From assembly GCF_900110205.1 (NCBI RefSeq), contig NZ_FOCV01000008.1, forward strand, positions 1-64,000: a stretch of 64,000 nucleotides of DNA, written 5' to 3'. The position numbers were made by a program, and so were the translations under genes. Positions 38,973 through 48,229 of the stretch are shown here, in pieces (within the stretch, counting starts at the first letter, position 1; each line of letters opens with the position of its first letter). The notes under the pieces are model-generated. The model searched no databases and was not told the origin of the DNA. It saw only the letters and a list, made by a program, of their open reading frames with translations. Source of the stretch: Rhizobium tibeticum (GTDB taxonomy: Bacteria > Pseudomonadota > Alphaproteobacteria > Rhizobiales > Rhizobiaceae).

Positions 38973-39892
38973 CTAATCTTTTGCTCGCGGTCTTGCGTCT
39001 GCGCGCTCGCGCATAAACCGTTCAATGAAATCGACCAGCTTTGTGGCCGCAAAGGAAAGCTGGCGATCAGGAGCGACGCAGAGATCGACATAGGTGCGTA
39101 TCGCGTTTTTTCCAGCCAGCGGAATGGCGCGGAGGTGGCCCGCCTCGACTTCGCGGCGCACGGTCAGTGCCGGCAGCAAGGTAACTGCGGCGTCGCTCAA
39201 AACCAGTTCCTTGAGCATTTCGAGCGAGCTCGTGACGAACACAGGTTCGACATTCAAGCCCTCCTTCTCAATGCGTGCATCGAAGGCCTGCCGGAAGCTG
39301 AAGGACTGATCGGGAAGCGCCAGCGAATACTCGGCGATATCCTTCAGCTGGATTTCGGCCCGATCCGCAGCAGGATGCGTTGGCGCGACGATCAGGTCAT
39401 AGGCGATTTCCGAGCGCAACCGTACCTTCGTGCCGGAGAGCGGCGGCGCAAACAGCGTGACCGCGATATCGGCTTCAGCGCCGTTCACCGCTTCAATCGC
39501 ATGGCGCGCGCTTGTGATCGCGACTTCGAAGCGCAGTTTTGGATACTTCAAGCTGAACTCCGCCAGCGCCGGAGCGAGCAGATTGGCGACCGTGGCGCCG
39601 TTGGCATAGATGCTGACCCGGCCGCGTTGCAGCCCCTTCAGATCCTCGATCAGCTGGCCGACGTGATCGAGTTCGCGCAGCGTCCGACCCGCACGGGCAG
39701 CAAGCAACTCACCGCCGCCGTCAGTTTGACGCCGCGGGCGCTGCGCTCCACAAGCGGCGCACCGAAGTGATATTCCAGGTTCTCGATCTGCCGGCTGATC
39801 GCCGTCGGCGCAACGTTCAGATTCTCCGCAGCCTGGCGCATGGAGTTGGTGCGCACCAGCTCGTCGAAATACATCAGGGCCCGGATCTGCAT
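38973..39892 (-). pseudogene. LysR-family transcriptional regulator, frameshifted
   Basis: From the ATG at 39892 (GGAGACC upstream) the reading frame gives a LysR helix-turn-helix domain: MQIRALMYFDELVRTNSMRQ and APTAISRQIENLEYHFGAPLVERSARGVKLTAA. Near 39716 the frame changes: one frame reads VSCLLP and stops, while the frame shifted by one base continues as GELLAARAGRTLRELDHVG into a complete substrate-binding domain to 38973. A missing G in a GCGGCGG run explains it. It lies divergent from the peptide-type importer operon, whose regulator it probably was. A sequencing error remains possible. Confidence 0.8.
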
Positions 39893-39910
39893 TTCGTGGT
39901 CTCCGCCGCT

Positions 39911-40942
39911 TCAGGCAATATCGCCCTGTTTAAGCGATCTTACGCGATCCGGGTAGCGATCTCGCCAGGCCTGCTGCGCGCCGACGACCGGAAGTGCAGT
40001 GGCCTCGTAGACACCGCGCGCGATGGCGCGTGCCATCACCATTGTGGCGAGATGGCAGAGTTCCAGAAATGCAGGCAGATCCGGCCGCTGCTTCCTGCCC
40101 GTCGAGGCGGCAAAAACAGTGTCGCCATCAAGGGGCAGATGCGCCGGCAGCAGACCGCGGGCGAAGCCGTCATGTGCCATGATCGCAAGGCGGTGCGCCT
40201 CCTGCTTGGTCAAGTCGGCATCGGTGACGATGGCGCCGATCGTCGTCGCCGTGGTGCTCATGCCTTTCAGCCGCATGTGCGTGTCGACCTGCGAGATTGG
40301 CGAGGGCAAGCCGAGGCCGCCGAACTCTCCGTTCTGCTCGAAAGGCGCGGACCAGAAATGCGGCCCCTCGCCCACCGTCGCCGAGCCAAGCGCATTGACG
40401 GCGACGATCGCCGCGATCTTCAGGCCGGTGCTGGTTTCGGCGCTTGCCGAACCGAGCCCCCCTTTGAAGGTCGCGGTGGTTGCGCCCGCGCCCGCACCGA
40501 CGGTGCCGAGCGCGAATTGCTCTTTGTCCGCCGCCTTGAAAGCTTGATAGCCCATTTCGCGATAGGGCGACTGCAGACCCCAGTCTTTGTCGCCGCCGTT
40601 CAGCAGGTCCATCAGGATTGCCTGGGGAACGATCGGCACCTTCACATCGCCGACAGGAAAGCCTCGGCCGACTTCCCGTAGACCTGCCTGGACGCCGCCC
40701 GCGGCGTCCAGGCCGAAGGCCGACCCACCGGAGAGCACAAACGCGTCAACCGCGCCGACCGTCATCGACGGATCGAGAAGCGCTGTGTCGCGGCCACCGG
40801 GCGCACCGCCCAGCACGACCCCGGAGGCCGTGACCGGTTCGTCGAAGACGATGACGGTTATACCTGAGCCGAGCTTCAGATCCGTCGCGTTTCCGACCGA
40901 GACGCCTTCAATGTCGGTGATCAGATTCAGCAACCGCACCAT
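39911..40942 (-). CDS. P1-family (DmpA/S58-type) peptidase
   Basis: A 343-residue member of the autoprocessing DmpA/S58 family of aminopeptidase-like proteins. Visible features are ITDIEGVSVGNATD at the start, DAFVLSGGSAFGLDAAGGVQ, GTVGAGAGATTATFKGGLGSASAET, and KIAAIVAVNALGSAT, where the family's self-cleavage site lies before the catalytic Ser/Thr-type residue. I favour 40942 (MVRLLNLITDIEG) over a 15-residue longer start at 40987. It is near the amidase and peptide importer cluster, so peptide or amide metabolism is a reasonable guess. Confidence 0.85.
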   Translation of the reverse strand: MVRLLNLITDIEGVSVGNATDLKLGSGITVIVFDEPVTASGVVLGGAPGGRDTALLDPSMTVGAVDAFVLSGGSAFGLDAAGGVQAGLREVGRGFPVGDVKVPIVPQAILMDLLNGGDKDWGLQSPYREMGYQAFKAADKEQFALGTVGAGAGATTATFKGGLGSASAETSTGLKIAAIVAVNALGSATVGEGPHFWSAPFEQNGEFGGLGLPSPISQVDTHMRLKGMSTTATTIGAIVTDADLTKQEAHRLAIMAHDGFARGLLPAHLPLDGDTVFAASTGRKQRPDLPAFLELCHLATMVMARAIARGVYEATALPVVGAQQAWRDRYPDRVRSLKQGDIA

Positions 40943-40993
40943 CCTGGTTTGAGCAAGAGCGCGCGATAGGACCGCAATGGCGATCAAAAGACA

Positions 40994-41024
40994 AGACCGG
41001 CCTCACCTTTGGCAAGACCGGTCT
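40994..41024 (-). terminator. terminator-like hairpin downstream of the 64-residue protein gene
   Basis: Arms AGACCGG and CCGGTCT enclose a 17-base loop. On the minus strand the stem is followed by TTGTCTTTTG. It separates the small gene at 41063 from the P1 peptidase. Confidence 0.55.
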
Positions 41025-41062
41025 GAAATCTGTCAAGGCTGGTTAGGCCATGCTTCATGCCC

Positions 41063-41257
41063 TCAGGCATGAATGGGCTTCGGGTGACGACGCGTCATCA
41101 GATCATGGATCGCGAGCTTTACTTCTGCCGGCGAGCTGAAATGCTGCTCGTCCAGATCGTGGACGTGAAATTTCACTGCGATGAACTTCAACCGGTTCTC
41201 ATCCGGGATGACGATCCCGACGGGAACGCCTGCATACTCGATTACTTCTTTTTTCAT
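41063..41257 (-). CDS. small hypothetical protein (64 aa)
   Basis: An unrecognised 64-residue protein beginning MKKEVIEYAGVPVGIVIPDENRLKF and ending RRHPKPIHA. It is acidic-hydrophobic in the first half and basic at the C-terminus, with no membrane segment. A very good ribosome binding site (AGGAG, 8 bases from the ATG) supports it as real. A terminator-like hairpin follows. Confidence 0.7.
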   Translation of the reverse strand: MKKEVIEYAGVPVGIVIPDENRLKFIAVKFHVHDLDEQHFSSPAEVKLAIHDLMTRRHPKPIHA

Positions 41258-41334
41258 GCGTAGAACTCCTGCCGCGCGGTATGCGCTGGCGATGGCGAAT
41301 TGACTTGTCTGATTCCGTTAAAGGTGGACGAAGG

Positions 41335-41430
41335 TCACATTCGACAGTTCGGGCGGGAGAGGGCGCCCGGACGGTCATTGCCAAGCACGGATCGCCCAAG
41401 GAAATCGGCGAGAGTATCGATTTTCGTCAT
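41335..41430 (-). CDS. possible 31-residue peptide upstream of the 41063 gene
   Basis: A short minus-strand reading frame (MTKIDTLADFLGRSVLGNDR and 11 more residues) starts at 41430 with a strong AAAGGAACGAG upstream. It lies 77 bases before the next small gene on the same strand. It could be a small protein, a leader peptide, or the start of a damaged gene. No family recognised. Confidence 0.35.
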   Translation of the reverse strand: MTKIDTLADFLGRSVLGNDRPGALSRPNCRM

Positions 41431-41777
41431 GTCTCGTTCCTTTCTCTGGCGTTGCGCTTGCTTGAGGCCCCGGCTTTCCAGGGTCGGCGATGACTGCGCT
41501 ATTAATCTACTTCATTGGTAGACTATACGTCGCAGTCGATCAGAAACATATTCCGAAACATGTCAAAAAATCGACCATTCGGAAAATTTCATTCCATCAT
41601 ATTCGAATTGACTGCAAGAACCCTATCAAGTCTTTGTGCAATTCGCGTGACGGTCCGAAGCTCTCTTTCGATCACGGAGCAGACATAGGAAGTGCCGCTG
41701 ATTCCGGCAATGGGGCATTTGATTAAAAAATGCAAAGCCGCGAAATGACCGAAATGGTTAACGTTGCCACAAACGGC
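41431..41777. other. A/T-rich intergenic region
   Basis: About 350 bases with no supported gene. Bases 41530-41640 are clearly A/T-rich for this genome, suggesting a promoter for the small minus-strand genes. I see no strong hairpin or repeat. Confidence 0.45.
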
Positions 41778-44708
41778 CTACCATCCCTCCGAGAGCACCT
41801 TTTCCAGCATGTCGACGAAGAAATCGGCACTGTCGACTGTCAGACAGAGCGGCGGCTTGATCTTCAACACATTGAGGTGATCGCCGGTCGGCTGCACTAG
41901 GACGCCGAGATCGAGGAGGCGGCCGCAGATTGCCGCCGTCTCCTGTGTCGCCGGCTCCAGCGTCGTTCTGTCGCGGACCAGTTCGAGGCCGAGATAAAGC
42001 CCCATGCCATGCACGGCGCCGACGATCGGATGACGCTCGATCAGCGCCACCAGACGACCCTTGAGGTGATCGCCGACATCGCGCGCGTTCTCCTGCAGCC
42101 TTTCATCGGCCATGATATCGAGCACCGTCATACCGGCCACACAGCTGACCGGACTGCCCCCGGTGGACGAAAAGAAATGGCCTTCCTTCTCCAGCGAACC
42201 GGCGATGGCCCTGGTCGTGATCACAGCGCCGAGCGGATGCCCGTCTCCCATACCCTTCGCGATGGTAATGATGTCGGGGACGGCACCACCCTGCTGCTCG
42301 AAGCCCCAGAAATGGTGCCCAAGCCGTCCGTAGCCCACCTGCACTTCGTCGGCGATGCAGACGCCGCCACGGGCCCGGATCTGTCCGTAAACCGCCGCAA
42401 GGTAACCGTCCGGAAGCGAAATGCCGCCGGCATTTCCATAGACTGGTTCGGCAATGAAGCCCGCCAGCCCCTCGCCTTTTGCGTCGATGGCTTCAAGGAC
42501 CTCAACCACCGCTTCCAGGTAGCCGGTCGTTGATTCCGAACCACGGAAGGCACCCCGATATGTATTCGGCGAGAGAACGGCATGCACCCAGTCGGGCCGC
42601 GTCGTCAAAGCCTGCGGATTGTCGGCGATCGACGTGGAGACTGCATCACTGGCAACCGACCAACCGTGATAGGCCTCAAGAAGGCTGAGCATAGGCTTGG
42701 CGCCCGTGTGGGCCCAGGCAAGCCGAAGGGCGAGGTCGTTGGCCTCCGATCCGCTGTTGACGAGAAAGACTGCGTCCAGTCCCTCCGGGGCAAGGGAGGC
42801 CAGACGCTCTGAAAATTCGGCAATCGCGGCATAATGAAAGCGCGAATTGGTATTCAGCCGCAGCCACTGCTCGCTGATCGCCTCGGCCAGGCGCGGATGA
42901 CCGTGACCAAGAATGGTGACGTTGTTGAGCATGTCGAGATAGGAGCGCCCCTCGACATCGAACATATGCTCTTTCCAACCGCGTTCCATCTGCGGCGGCG
43001 TCTCGTAATAGTTCTTCTGCGGCCCTGCGAGATGAGCCTCTCTGAGTGCGAACAACTCCGCCGACGCCGGCTTCGGCGCATCGACGCCAGCGCCGAGAAG
43101 GGCCGCCGGCGACGGGCACAGTTCCGACCAGGCCACGGCCTCCTGCGGACCGCAAAACAGCGGCGGCTCCGCGCCCTGCAAGGTGGAGAGCTGCACGCGA
43201 AGCCCGCCGAGAGATCCGCTTTCACCGGAGATCGTCCCGAGCGCCTGCCCTGGCTCGACCTCCGCCTCATCCCCAAGCGAGGGCTCAATTCCGTCCAGAT
43301 GAAGGTTGACGCCCTCGCCTGCCAGAATGAAATGGTGGTTCCTCCAACTGACCCTTCCCGCAAACGGGGCGGCAACCGTGCTGCCACCGGCGAGGCAAAT
43401 GTCGGAATGCAGTGCAAAGGTCGCGGACGGCGTGGCACTGTGAAGCTTGGAGCGCGACAATCTGTATTCGCCGTAGCGTGTCGCCGCAGTGCCGGTCTCG
43501 GCCGCCGCGCGGGCAAGTAACCGCCAATCCATGTCGGCCTGCGACCAGTTACCGGCGGCGAAATGCGGGCTCTGGACACCGAGATCGACAAAGGAAATCG
43601 TCGCCGGGTCGATGTCGGGAAACAGCGGACGCCAGTCCTTCGTCGGCAGCGTGGCCGTTTCCATGCCCACCGCCTTCAGGACAGCGATCTCCATGAGTTC
43701 GAACGGAACAGAGACCGCCGTGTCGAATATCAGGCGCTCGAGCTCGAGATTGCCGCGGACATAGTCGTTCTCGGGGTCGATCGAAATCTGCTGCTCGCTG
43801 CTGGCGACAAGGATGACGGCGCGCGCAACCACCAGGGGCCAGAGAGCGCGCAGCTCTTCTTCGGTGAGCGGATAGACTTCGTGATAGGCCTTCACCGCCG
43901 GAAGAATGTAGAGCGGGTCGCCATCCGCCTGATGCAGCAGCGAGGCGCAGGTGACCGCGAGATCCCCGATCAGCCAGCCGCGGATGATATCGCCGAAATC
44001 GATGACGCCGTCGGGAACCAGACGGCCGCGGCTGTCGCGATGACTGACGACGTTGTCACCCGTCACGTCATGATGCACGGCCTGCAAGCGCAAAGACGGC
44101 GCCAAAGGCTGGATTCGCCGCACCGCGGCCACCATCGTCTTGGCGATGCGATCGCGTGCGGCGCTGTCGGTGATCGCCGACAGCAGCTGAACGGCGACCG
44201 GGCCTGCGCGGCGCAGGTCCCATTGCAGGCTGCGATCGAGGCCAGGATGCGTGAAATCGGCCAGCGACTGCGCCAGGCGGGCGCACAGACCCCCAAGCGC
44301 GGAAACCGATTCCTTCGGCAAGTGCTTGCGATGCGTCAGCCCCTCGCCTTCGAGATACTCCAGCAGCCGAACCTGAAAGGTCTGGTCGCGCACGCTCACG
44401 GCCACGATGTCCTGCCCGTCCGTCGATGGGATGACCCGTGGAACGCGCGGCGCATTCTCTTTCGTGCAGATGTGGTGGATCGCTGCGTTCTGTGCCTCGA
44501 GTTCCAGCGTCTCATAGGTCACGTGGCATATCTTGAGCACATAGCGCTGTTCGCCGGTATCCAGGCGATAGTTGCGATCCTGCTGGCTGCCGAGCTCGGC
44601 GATCGTTCCCGACAAGCCATATCGCGACTGAAGAATGTCGCCAGCTTCCGCGGCGGTCACGTCCGGGCGTGGCAACGTCGCGCGATAGGCAAGCGTCTCG
44701 TCAGTCAT
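41778..44708 (-). CDS. three-domain protein: APH-type kinase, degenerate M23-like domain, class III aminotransferase
   Basis: A 976-residue fusion. The N-terminal APH/choline-kinase-like domain (about 1-330) has AVHHDVTGDNVVSH (catalytic HxDxxxxN) and GVIDFGD (metal site). A middle lysostaphin/M23-like stretch (about 430-520) includes STVAAPFAGRV and VEPGQALGTISGESGSLGG, but the usual HxH is not visible, so it is probably non-catalytic. The C-terminal PLP aminotransferase (about 550-976) has NVTILGHGHPRLAEAI, CIADEVQVGYGRLG and the PLP Lys in TIAKGMGDGHPLGAV. A plausible role is phosphorylating and then transaminating or eliminating an amino-alcohol-like substrate; this is inferred from domain types only. 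Confidence 0.9.
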   Translation of the reverse strand: MTDETLAYRATLPRPDVTAAEAGDILQSRYGLSGTIAELGSQQDRNYRLDTGEQRYVLKICHVTYETLELEAQNAAIHHICTKENAPRVPRVIPSTDGQDIVAVSVRDQTFQVRLLEYLEGEGLTHRKHLPKESVSALGGLCARLAQSLADFTHPGLDRSLQWDLRRAGPVAVQLLSAITDSAARDRIAKTMVAAVRRIQPLAPSLRLQAVHHDVTGDNVVSHRDSRGRLVPDGVIDFGDIIRGWLIGDLAVTCASLLHQADGDPLYILPAVKAYHEVYPLTEEELRALWPLVVARAVILVASSEQQISIDPENDYVRGNLELERLIFDTAVSVPFELMEIAVLKAVGMETATLPTKDWRPLFPDIDPATISFVDLGVQSPHFAAGNWSQADMDWRLLARAAAETGTAATRYGEYRLSRSKLHSATPSATFALHSDICLAGGSTVAAPFAGRVSWRNHHFILAGEGVNLHLDGIEPSLGDEAEVEPGQALGTISGESGSLGGLRVQLSTLQGAEPPLFCGPQEAVAWSELCPSPAALLGAGVDAPKPASAELFALREAHLAGPQKNYYETPPQMERGWKEHMFDVEGRSYLDMLNNVTILGHGHPRLAEAISEQWLRLNTNSRFHYAAIAEFSERLASLAPEGLDAVFLVNSGSEANDLALRLAWAHTGAKPMLSLLEAYHGWSVASDAVSTSIADNPQALTTRPDWVHAVLSPNTYRGAFRGSESTTGYLEAVVEVLEAIDAKGEGLAGFIAEPVYGNAGGISLPDGYLAAVYGQIRARGGVCIADEVQVGYGRLGHHFWGFEQQGGAVPDIITIAKGMGDGHPLGAVITTRAIAGSLEKEGHFFSSTGGSPVSCVAGMTVLDIMADERLQENARDVGDHLKGRLVALIERHPIVGAVHGMGLYLGLELVRDRTTLEPATQETAAICGRLLDLGVLVQPTGDHLNVLKIKPPLCLTVDSADFFVDMLEKVLSEGW

Positions 44709-44817
44709 GGCATCCCCCGCGGCATGATTCGATTCTGCAGACTAAGCAGATAATCGAATCCTTGCCACCGGCAAGCGAGGAGATCGCAGTCGCTCGACGG
44801 CAAAGCCGCCGCGGCTG

Positions 44818-45702
44818 TCAGCCCATGCGCTCGGACGCATAGCTGCCCGGGCTTGCGGGGAATACGATCGTGCGGTTGCCGTTCAGGAAAACGCGGCGAT
44901 GGATATGGGCATGGATGGCACGCGCCAGCACCTGGCTTTCGACGTCGCGGCCGATAGAGACATAGTCGTCGGCGCTCTGAGCGTGGGTGATGCGGGCAGT
45001 ATCCTGCTCGATGATCGGACCTTCATCAAGATCCGCCGTCACATAATGGGCCGTGGCGCCAATGAGTTTCACGCCGCGCTCATAGGCCTGCTTGTAAGGG
45101 TTGGCACCCTTGAAGCTCGGCAGGAAGGAGTGATGGATGTTGATGATCTTGCCCGACATTTTGCGGCACATGGCGTCGGAAAGAACCTGCATGTAGCGGG
45201 CGAGCACAATCAACTCGGTGCCGGTCTGATCCACGAGATCGAGGAGCTGCGCCTCGGCCTGCGGCTTGTTTTCCTTCGTCACCTTGATGTGGTGGAACGG
45301 GATATCATGATTTACGACGACCTTCTGATAGTCGAAGTGATTGGACACCACGCCGACGATATCGATCGACAGCGCACCGATCTTCCAGCGGTAGAGCAGG
45401 TCATTCAAACAGTGGCCGAAGCGGGACACCATCAGAAGCACCTTCATGCGGCTGGCGCCATCATGGATTTCAGCATCCATCTCGAATTTCTCGGCGACCG
45501 GCTTGAAGCCTTCTTTCAGCGCCCCAAGGCCCACACCTTCTTCGGAAATGAAGCTGACACGGGTGAAGAACCTGCCGGTATCGAGGTCGTCGAACTGCGA
45601 CGAATCGACGATGTTGCAGCCCTGATCCGCCAGATAGTTCGCGATCGCTGCCACGATCCCCCGCGTCGACTTGCACGTCACCGTCAATACATAGCTCGTC
45701 AT
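44818..45702 (-). CDS. purU: formyltetrahydrofolate deformylase
   Basis: Hydrolyses 10-formyl-THF to formate and THF. The 294-residue protein has an N-terminal ACT domain (YVLTVTCKSTRGIVAAIANYLA, about 1-80) and a C-terminal formyl-transferase fold with KIINIHHSFLPSFKGANPYKQA and IGATAHYVTADLDEGPII, the Asn/His/Asp active-site set of the family. The start at 45702 has AAGGACGG upstream. It lies 109 bases after the aminotransferase fusion start, on the same strand. Confidence 0.94.
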   Translation of the reverse strand: MTSYVLTVTCKSTRGIVAAIANYLADQGCNIVDSSQFDDLDTGRFFTRVSFISEEGVGLGALKEGFKPVAEKFEMDAEIHDGASRMKVLLMVSRFGHCLNDLLYRWKIGALSIDIVGVVSNHFDYQKVVVNHDIPFHHIKVTKENKPQAEAQLLDLVDQTGTELIVLARYMQVLSDAMCRKMSGKIINIHHSFLPSFKGANPYKQAYERGVKLIGATAHYVTADLDEGPIIEQDTARITHAQSADDYVSIGRDVESQVLARAIHAHIHRRVFLNGNRTIVFPASPGSYASERMG

Positions 45703-46058
45703 GTGTCCGTCCTTCTTGCGGCGCCTGCTGGCCGGCCTGCTTAGATCATAGCGAAAGTCACGGATAGACCACCGTGCCTTCATTCGTGCAACTATCGGCA
45801 GGAGAAACCGTCAGAAGCTTGCACGCTCTCGCGTCTCCCCGTTGCGACCAACTTACGGCAGAGCGCGCAAAACTCCGTTCCGCTTGCGTCGTCAAGACGC
45901 GTATCCCCGCCGTACAACACACGGCAGGGAAATTGCCGCGTCGAAGTCACGCTTTCGAGATGATGGCCGACAGAGCGATCCGATTGCTTGATGTGGATCG
46001 CCGCCGCGCCTACATCCGTGGGAGAAGATGAAGTCCAGAAATCCGGCAAGGCGACGAG
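45703..46058. other. intergenic region upstream of purU
   Basis: About 356 bases between divergent genes. No reading frame with a credible start and composition was found. It should hold the purU promoter on the minus strand and one for the 46059 gene, but I cannot assign boxes. Confidence 0.4.
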
Positions 46059-46391
46059 ATGCGGTTCGCACAAGTGTTGTTGATAGCCACGGCAGCCGGC
46101 GCAAGCCTAGCGCCCGGAGCAAGCTACGCCACGGACTGGCGGCGTGCTGGCGAAACCCAGGCCCACTCGGCATATCCCTACGCAAACCTGCCGGGGGTCA
46201 AGGCGCAGCCGGATCCAAAGGACGAGGAACAATATAATTGCCGGACGGAGACGCGGCCACTTCGCCGCGGATACGACAAGATCTTCCGTACTGGCGGGCT
46301 GCCGACCCTTGTCTACGTCTGCGATCGTGACGGCGTGGAGAGCACCGGCACGCAGGTGCCGCTACGCGGACACTATCAGCCGGTCCGCTGA
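46059..46391 (+). CDS. small exported protein of unknown function (110 aa)
   Basis: A probable signal peptide (MRFAQVLLIATAAGASLAPGASYA, cleavage near residue 24) precedes a polar mature part with two Cys (YNCRTETRPL and VYVCDRDGV) that could form a disulfide. No family recognised. It is the last chromosomal gene before the inserted element. Confidence 0.6.
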   Translation: MRFAQVLLIATAAGASLAPGASYATDWRRAGETQAHSAYPYANLPGVKAQPDPKDEEQYNCRTETRPLRRGYDKIFRTGGLPTLVYVCDRDGVESTGTQVPLRGHYQPVR

Positions 46392-46648
46392 TTGGGCTCC
46401 TCGGCCAAAATGGCGCGCAATCAGGTGGTCGATATCCACCCCCAGGCCCGGCGATGATCACGCCGGCAGGATCGCGGCGGCGACCGGCCCATCGCCTTGG
46501 GGCGACAGGCCGCTTTTCGTGGTTCGCGATCGCGGCCGTTACTACAATCGGCAGCCTGATCGGGCATCATTACCTGCCCCGGTAACGTATTTCGGGGAAG
46601 AAATAGGAAGCCGTTGGTATCGGCTTTCATTTTGCATTTATTAGGGAA

Positions 46649-46663
46649 TGGTGCCAGAAGAGG
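46649..46663. repeat. candidate attL: imperfect copy of the tRNA-Leu 3' end
   Basis: TGGTGCCAGAAGAGG here matches TGGTGCCCAGAAGAGG at 61447-61462 with one missing C. A GGGAAT also precedes both, offset by two bases. The position at the start of the A/T-rich zone and inside the last chromosomal gene's downstream region is what tRNA integration predicts. The missing base weakens the case. Confidence 0.55.
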
Positions 46664-46723
46664 CAGTAAATTCAAGAGATAAGTTTTTGATATTCAATCA
46701 AAAGATCTGCATACATTGCCGCA

Positions 46724-46745
46724 AGTACCAACAATAGTACCAACA
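46724..46745. repeat. left integrase arm-type repeats
   Basis: Two direct copies of AGTACCAACA (46724-46733 and 46736-46745), separated by two bases. The same decamer occurs just inside the right end at 61316-61325. Paired decamers near both ends are typical of tyrosine integrase arm sites. Confidence 0.65.
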
Positions 46746-47000
46746 CTAATTTGCGCTCGTCGGTGGGCGGCGACTTGGGACCGTACAGCTCGGCGACGTC
46801 AAGCGTGTAACAATTCGTGATCGCAGCCTAATTGGTGCGCGAAATCAATCGGCTGGACCACTTTGTATGTCGGTTGTATTACACTAACTCTTTGAAATAT
46901 CAAGCTATTTTGCCTCCTGGCGCTTTTGGCGAGCGGCAAGATCGGTTATCTTTGCACTTATAGCGGGCCATATGGGTCCGTAGGAAACCAGGAGCAAAAG

Positions 47001-47189
47001 ATGACTGCCACTGACCGTTTTATTCGCCTCGCCGACGTCCAGGATATGATCGGCCTGAAGGACAGCCGCATCTATCAGATGATCAAGGCCGGCGAGTTCC
47101 CGAAGCCGATCAAGCTCGGCGCCTCTTCGCGCTGGTCTCTGCGCGCCGTCGAGGCGTGGATGAGCGAACGCGCCAATGCGGCGGCCTGA
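47001..47189 (+). CDS. AlpA-family regulator/excisionase-like protein
   Basis: A 62-residue MerR-like winged helix-turn-helix protein: FIRLADVQDMIGLKDSRIYQ, then MIKAGEFPKPIKLGASSRWS and AVEAWMSERA. This matches the AlpA pattern (recognise, bind, wing with SRW). In P4-like elements and PICIs AlpA controls excision or integrase expression. AGGAGCAAAAG precedes the ATG at 47001. First gene of the left block. Confidence 0.88.
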   Translation: MTATDRFIRLADVQDMIGLKDSRIYQMIKAGEFPKPIKLGASSRWSLRAVEAWMSERANAAA

Positions 47190-47190
47190 C

Positions 47191-47805
47191 ATGACCAGGC
47201 CGCTTAAAAAGGAACTGCCCAAGGGCTCGCGCATAGGAGATTACGTTCGTCGGTTGATTGCCGAAGCCCGCGACGCAATGCCATTTTGGCAGTGGGACAA
47301 TAAAGACGTTCGGGCCCTTGGCGTTTGGGCGGAATTGAGGGGAGAGCGCCGCATCTGGGTGCTTCCGAGAGAGCTTGTTCGGGACGAACTAGTGTTGCCA
47401 GCCATTGCCAGCATCGAAGGACGGCAAGCCGCCGACGCGATGAAGCGTCAGGTCCCGAATGTACTTGACCATTACGTTGACCTGATTTGCGAAGACGCGA
47501 AGCGACAAGCGTCGGCGCGGGAGCGGTTGGCGCCGACGACCGACATATCGTGGGCCGTGGTAATGGTGGTGCTTGCAGCGCTGTACGACCGCTATGACGG
47601 CACCATCACAGCCAACGCGAACTATGAGCGCGCGGCGCGACGGCTCGGCGTAAACCGTGCAGCGGTTCGCCGTACAGACCAGGATTTTAGACGGCGGGCC
47701 GGCATGCTTCCGGAGCTTGACCGTGCGGCACTCTTTGCCGCGGTACGGGTCGCCATAGAGAGACTGGCAGAATACGACCGACAGATAGGCAAGCGCGCGG
47801 CGTAG
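47191..47805 (+). CDS. element protein of unknown function (204 aa)
   Basis: I do not recognise this protein. It is rich in charged residues and helices; a late segment NYERAARRLGVNRAAVRRTDQDFRRRAG looks like a helix-turn-helix, so DNA binding is possible. The start at 47191 follows the AlpA stop by one base; an ATG at 47176 would overlap it. Position between AlpA and the primase suggests a regulatory or replication accessory role, which is inference. Confidence 0.65.
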   Translation: MTRPLKKELPKGSRIGDYVRRLIAEARDAMPFWQWDNKDVRALGVWAELRGERRIWVLPRELVRDELVLPAIASIEGRQAADAMKRQVPNVLDHYVDLICEDAKRQASARERLAPTTDISWAVVMVVLAALYDRYDGTITANANYERAARRLGVNRAAVRRTDQDFRRRAGMLPELDRAALFAAVRVAIERLAEYDRQIGKRAA

Positions 47806-47896
47806 CCGGCCTGTTCGTCTCCGCGTGTGCTGATTTCGCTGTAGTCGAACACGGCCCTGCGCGAGCATCGGTTCTAAAACCTCCAAAGGAGCCGCG

Positions 47897-48172
47897 ATGA
47901 CCGCAAATGCTTATTCTGGCGCCGACGCCAATTTCCTTACTCTTGCTGAAGCCGCGAAGATCGCAGGGCGTTCCTATTCATGGGCGCGTGACTGCGCTGT
48001 CGATGGCCGGCTCGACGCACGCCGCTTTTCTTCCGGTGGCAAGATCCACGTAACCGTGGCCAGCCTTACCAACGTCATCGAAGATGAACGCCAACGCCAA
48101 GCCCTGCAGTCACCGAGACGGCCGCGCTTCAAACAGCGAAATCATCTCCGGCTCGCCGTCGACAACACTTGA
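47897..48172 (+). CDS. small HTH protein, excisionase-like (91 aa)
   Basis: LTLAEAAKIAGRSYSWARDCAVDGRLDARR followed by GGKIHVTVASLTNVI resembles the MerR-like helix-turn-helix plus wing of excisionase-type proteins. The tail is basic (SPRRPRFKQRNHLR). AAAGGAGCCGCG precedes the ATG. It lies just before the primase-helicase gene and may regulate it. Confidence 0.75.
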   Translation: MTANAYSGADANFLTLAEAAKIAGRSYSWARDCAVDGRLDARRFSSGGKIHVTVASLTNVIEDERQRQALQSPRRPRFKQRNHLRLAVDNT

Positions 48173-48229
48173 AAAACGATAGACCGGCCGAGCGGGATAG
48201 GCTCGACCGGTCCGAAAGGTAGTCCAGTA

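Larger units (their letters stand above)
46392..47000. other. left junction: chromosome end, attL and element leader
   Basis: No gene is supported in this 609-base stretch. Bases 46392-46648 are chromosomal flank. From 46600 to about 46760 the sequence becomes A/T-rich and holds the att copy and arm repeats. 46860-46980 is again A/T-rich and probably carries the promoter for the AlpA-like gene, which has AGGAG just before its ATG. Confidence 0.5.
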
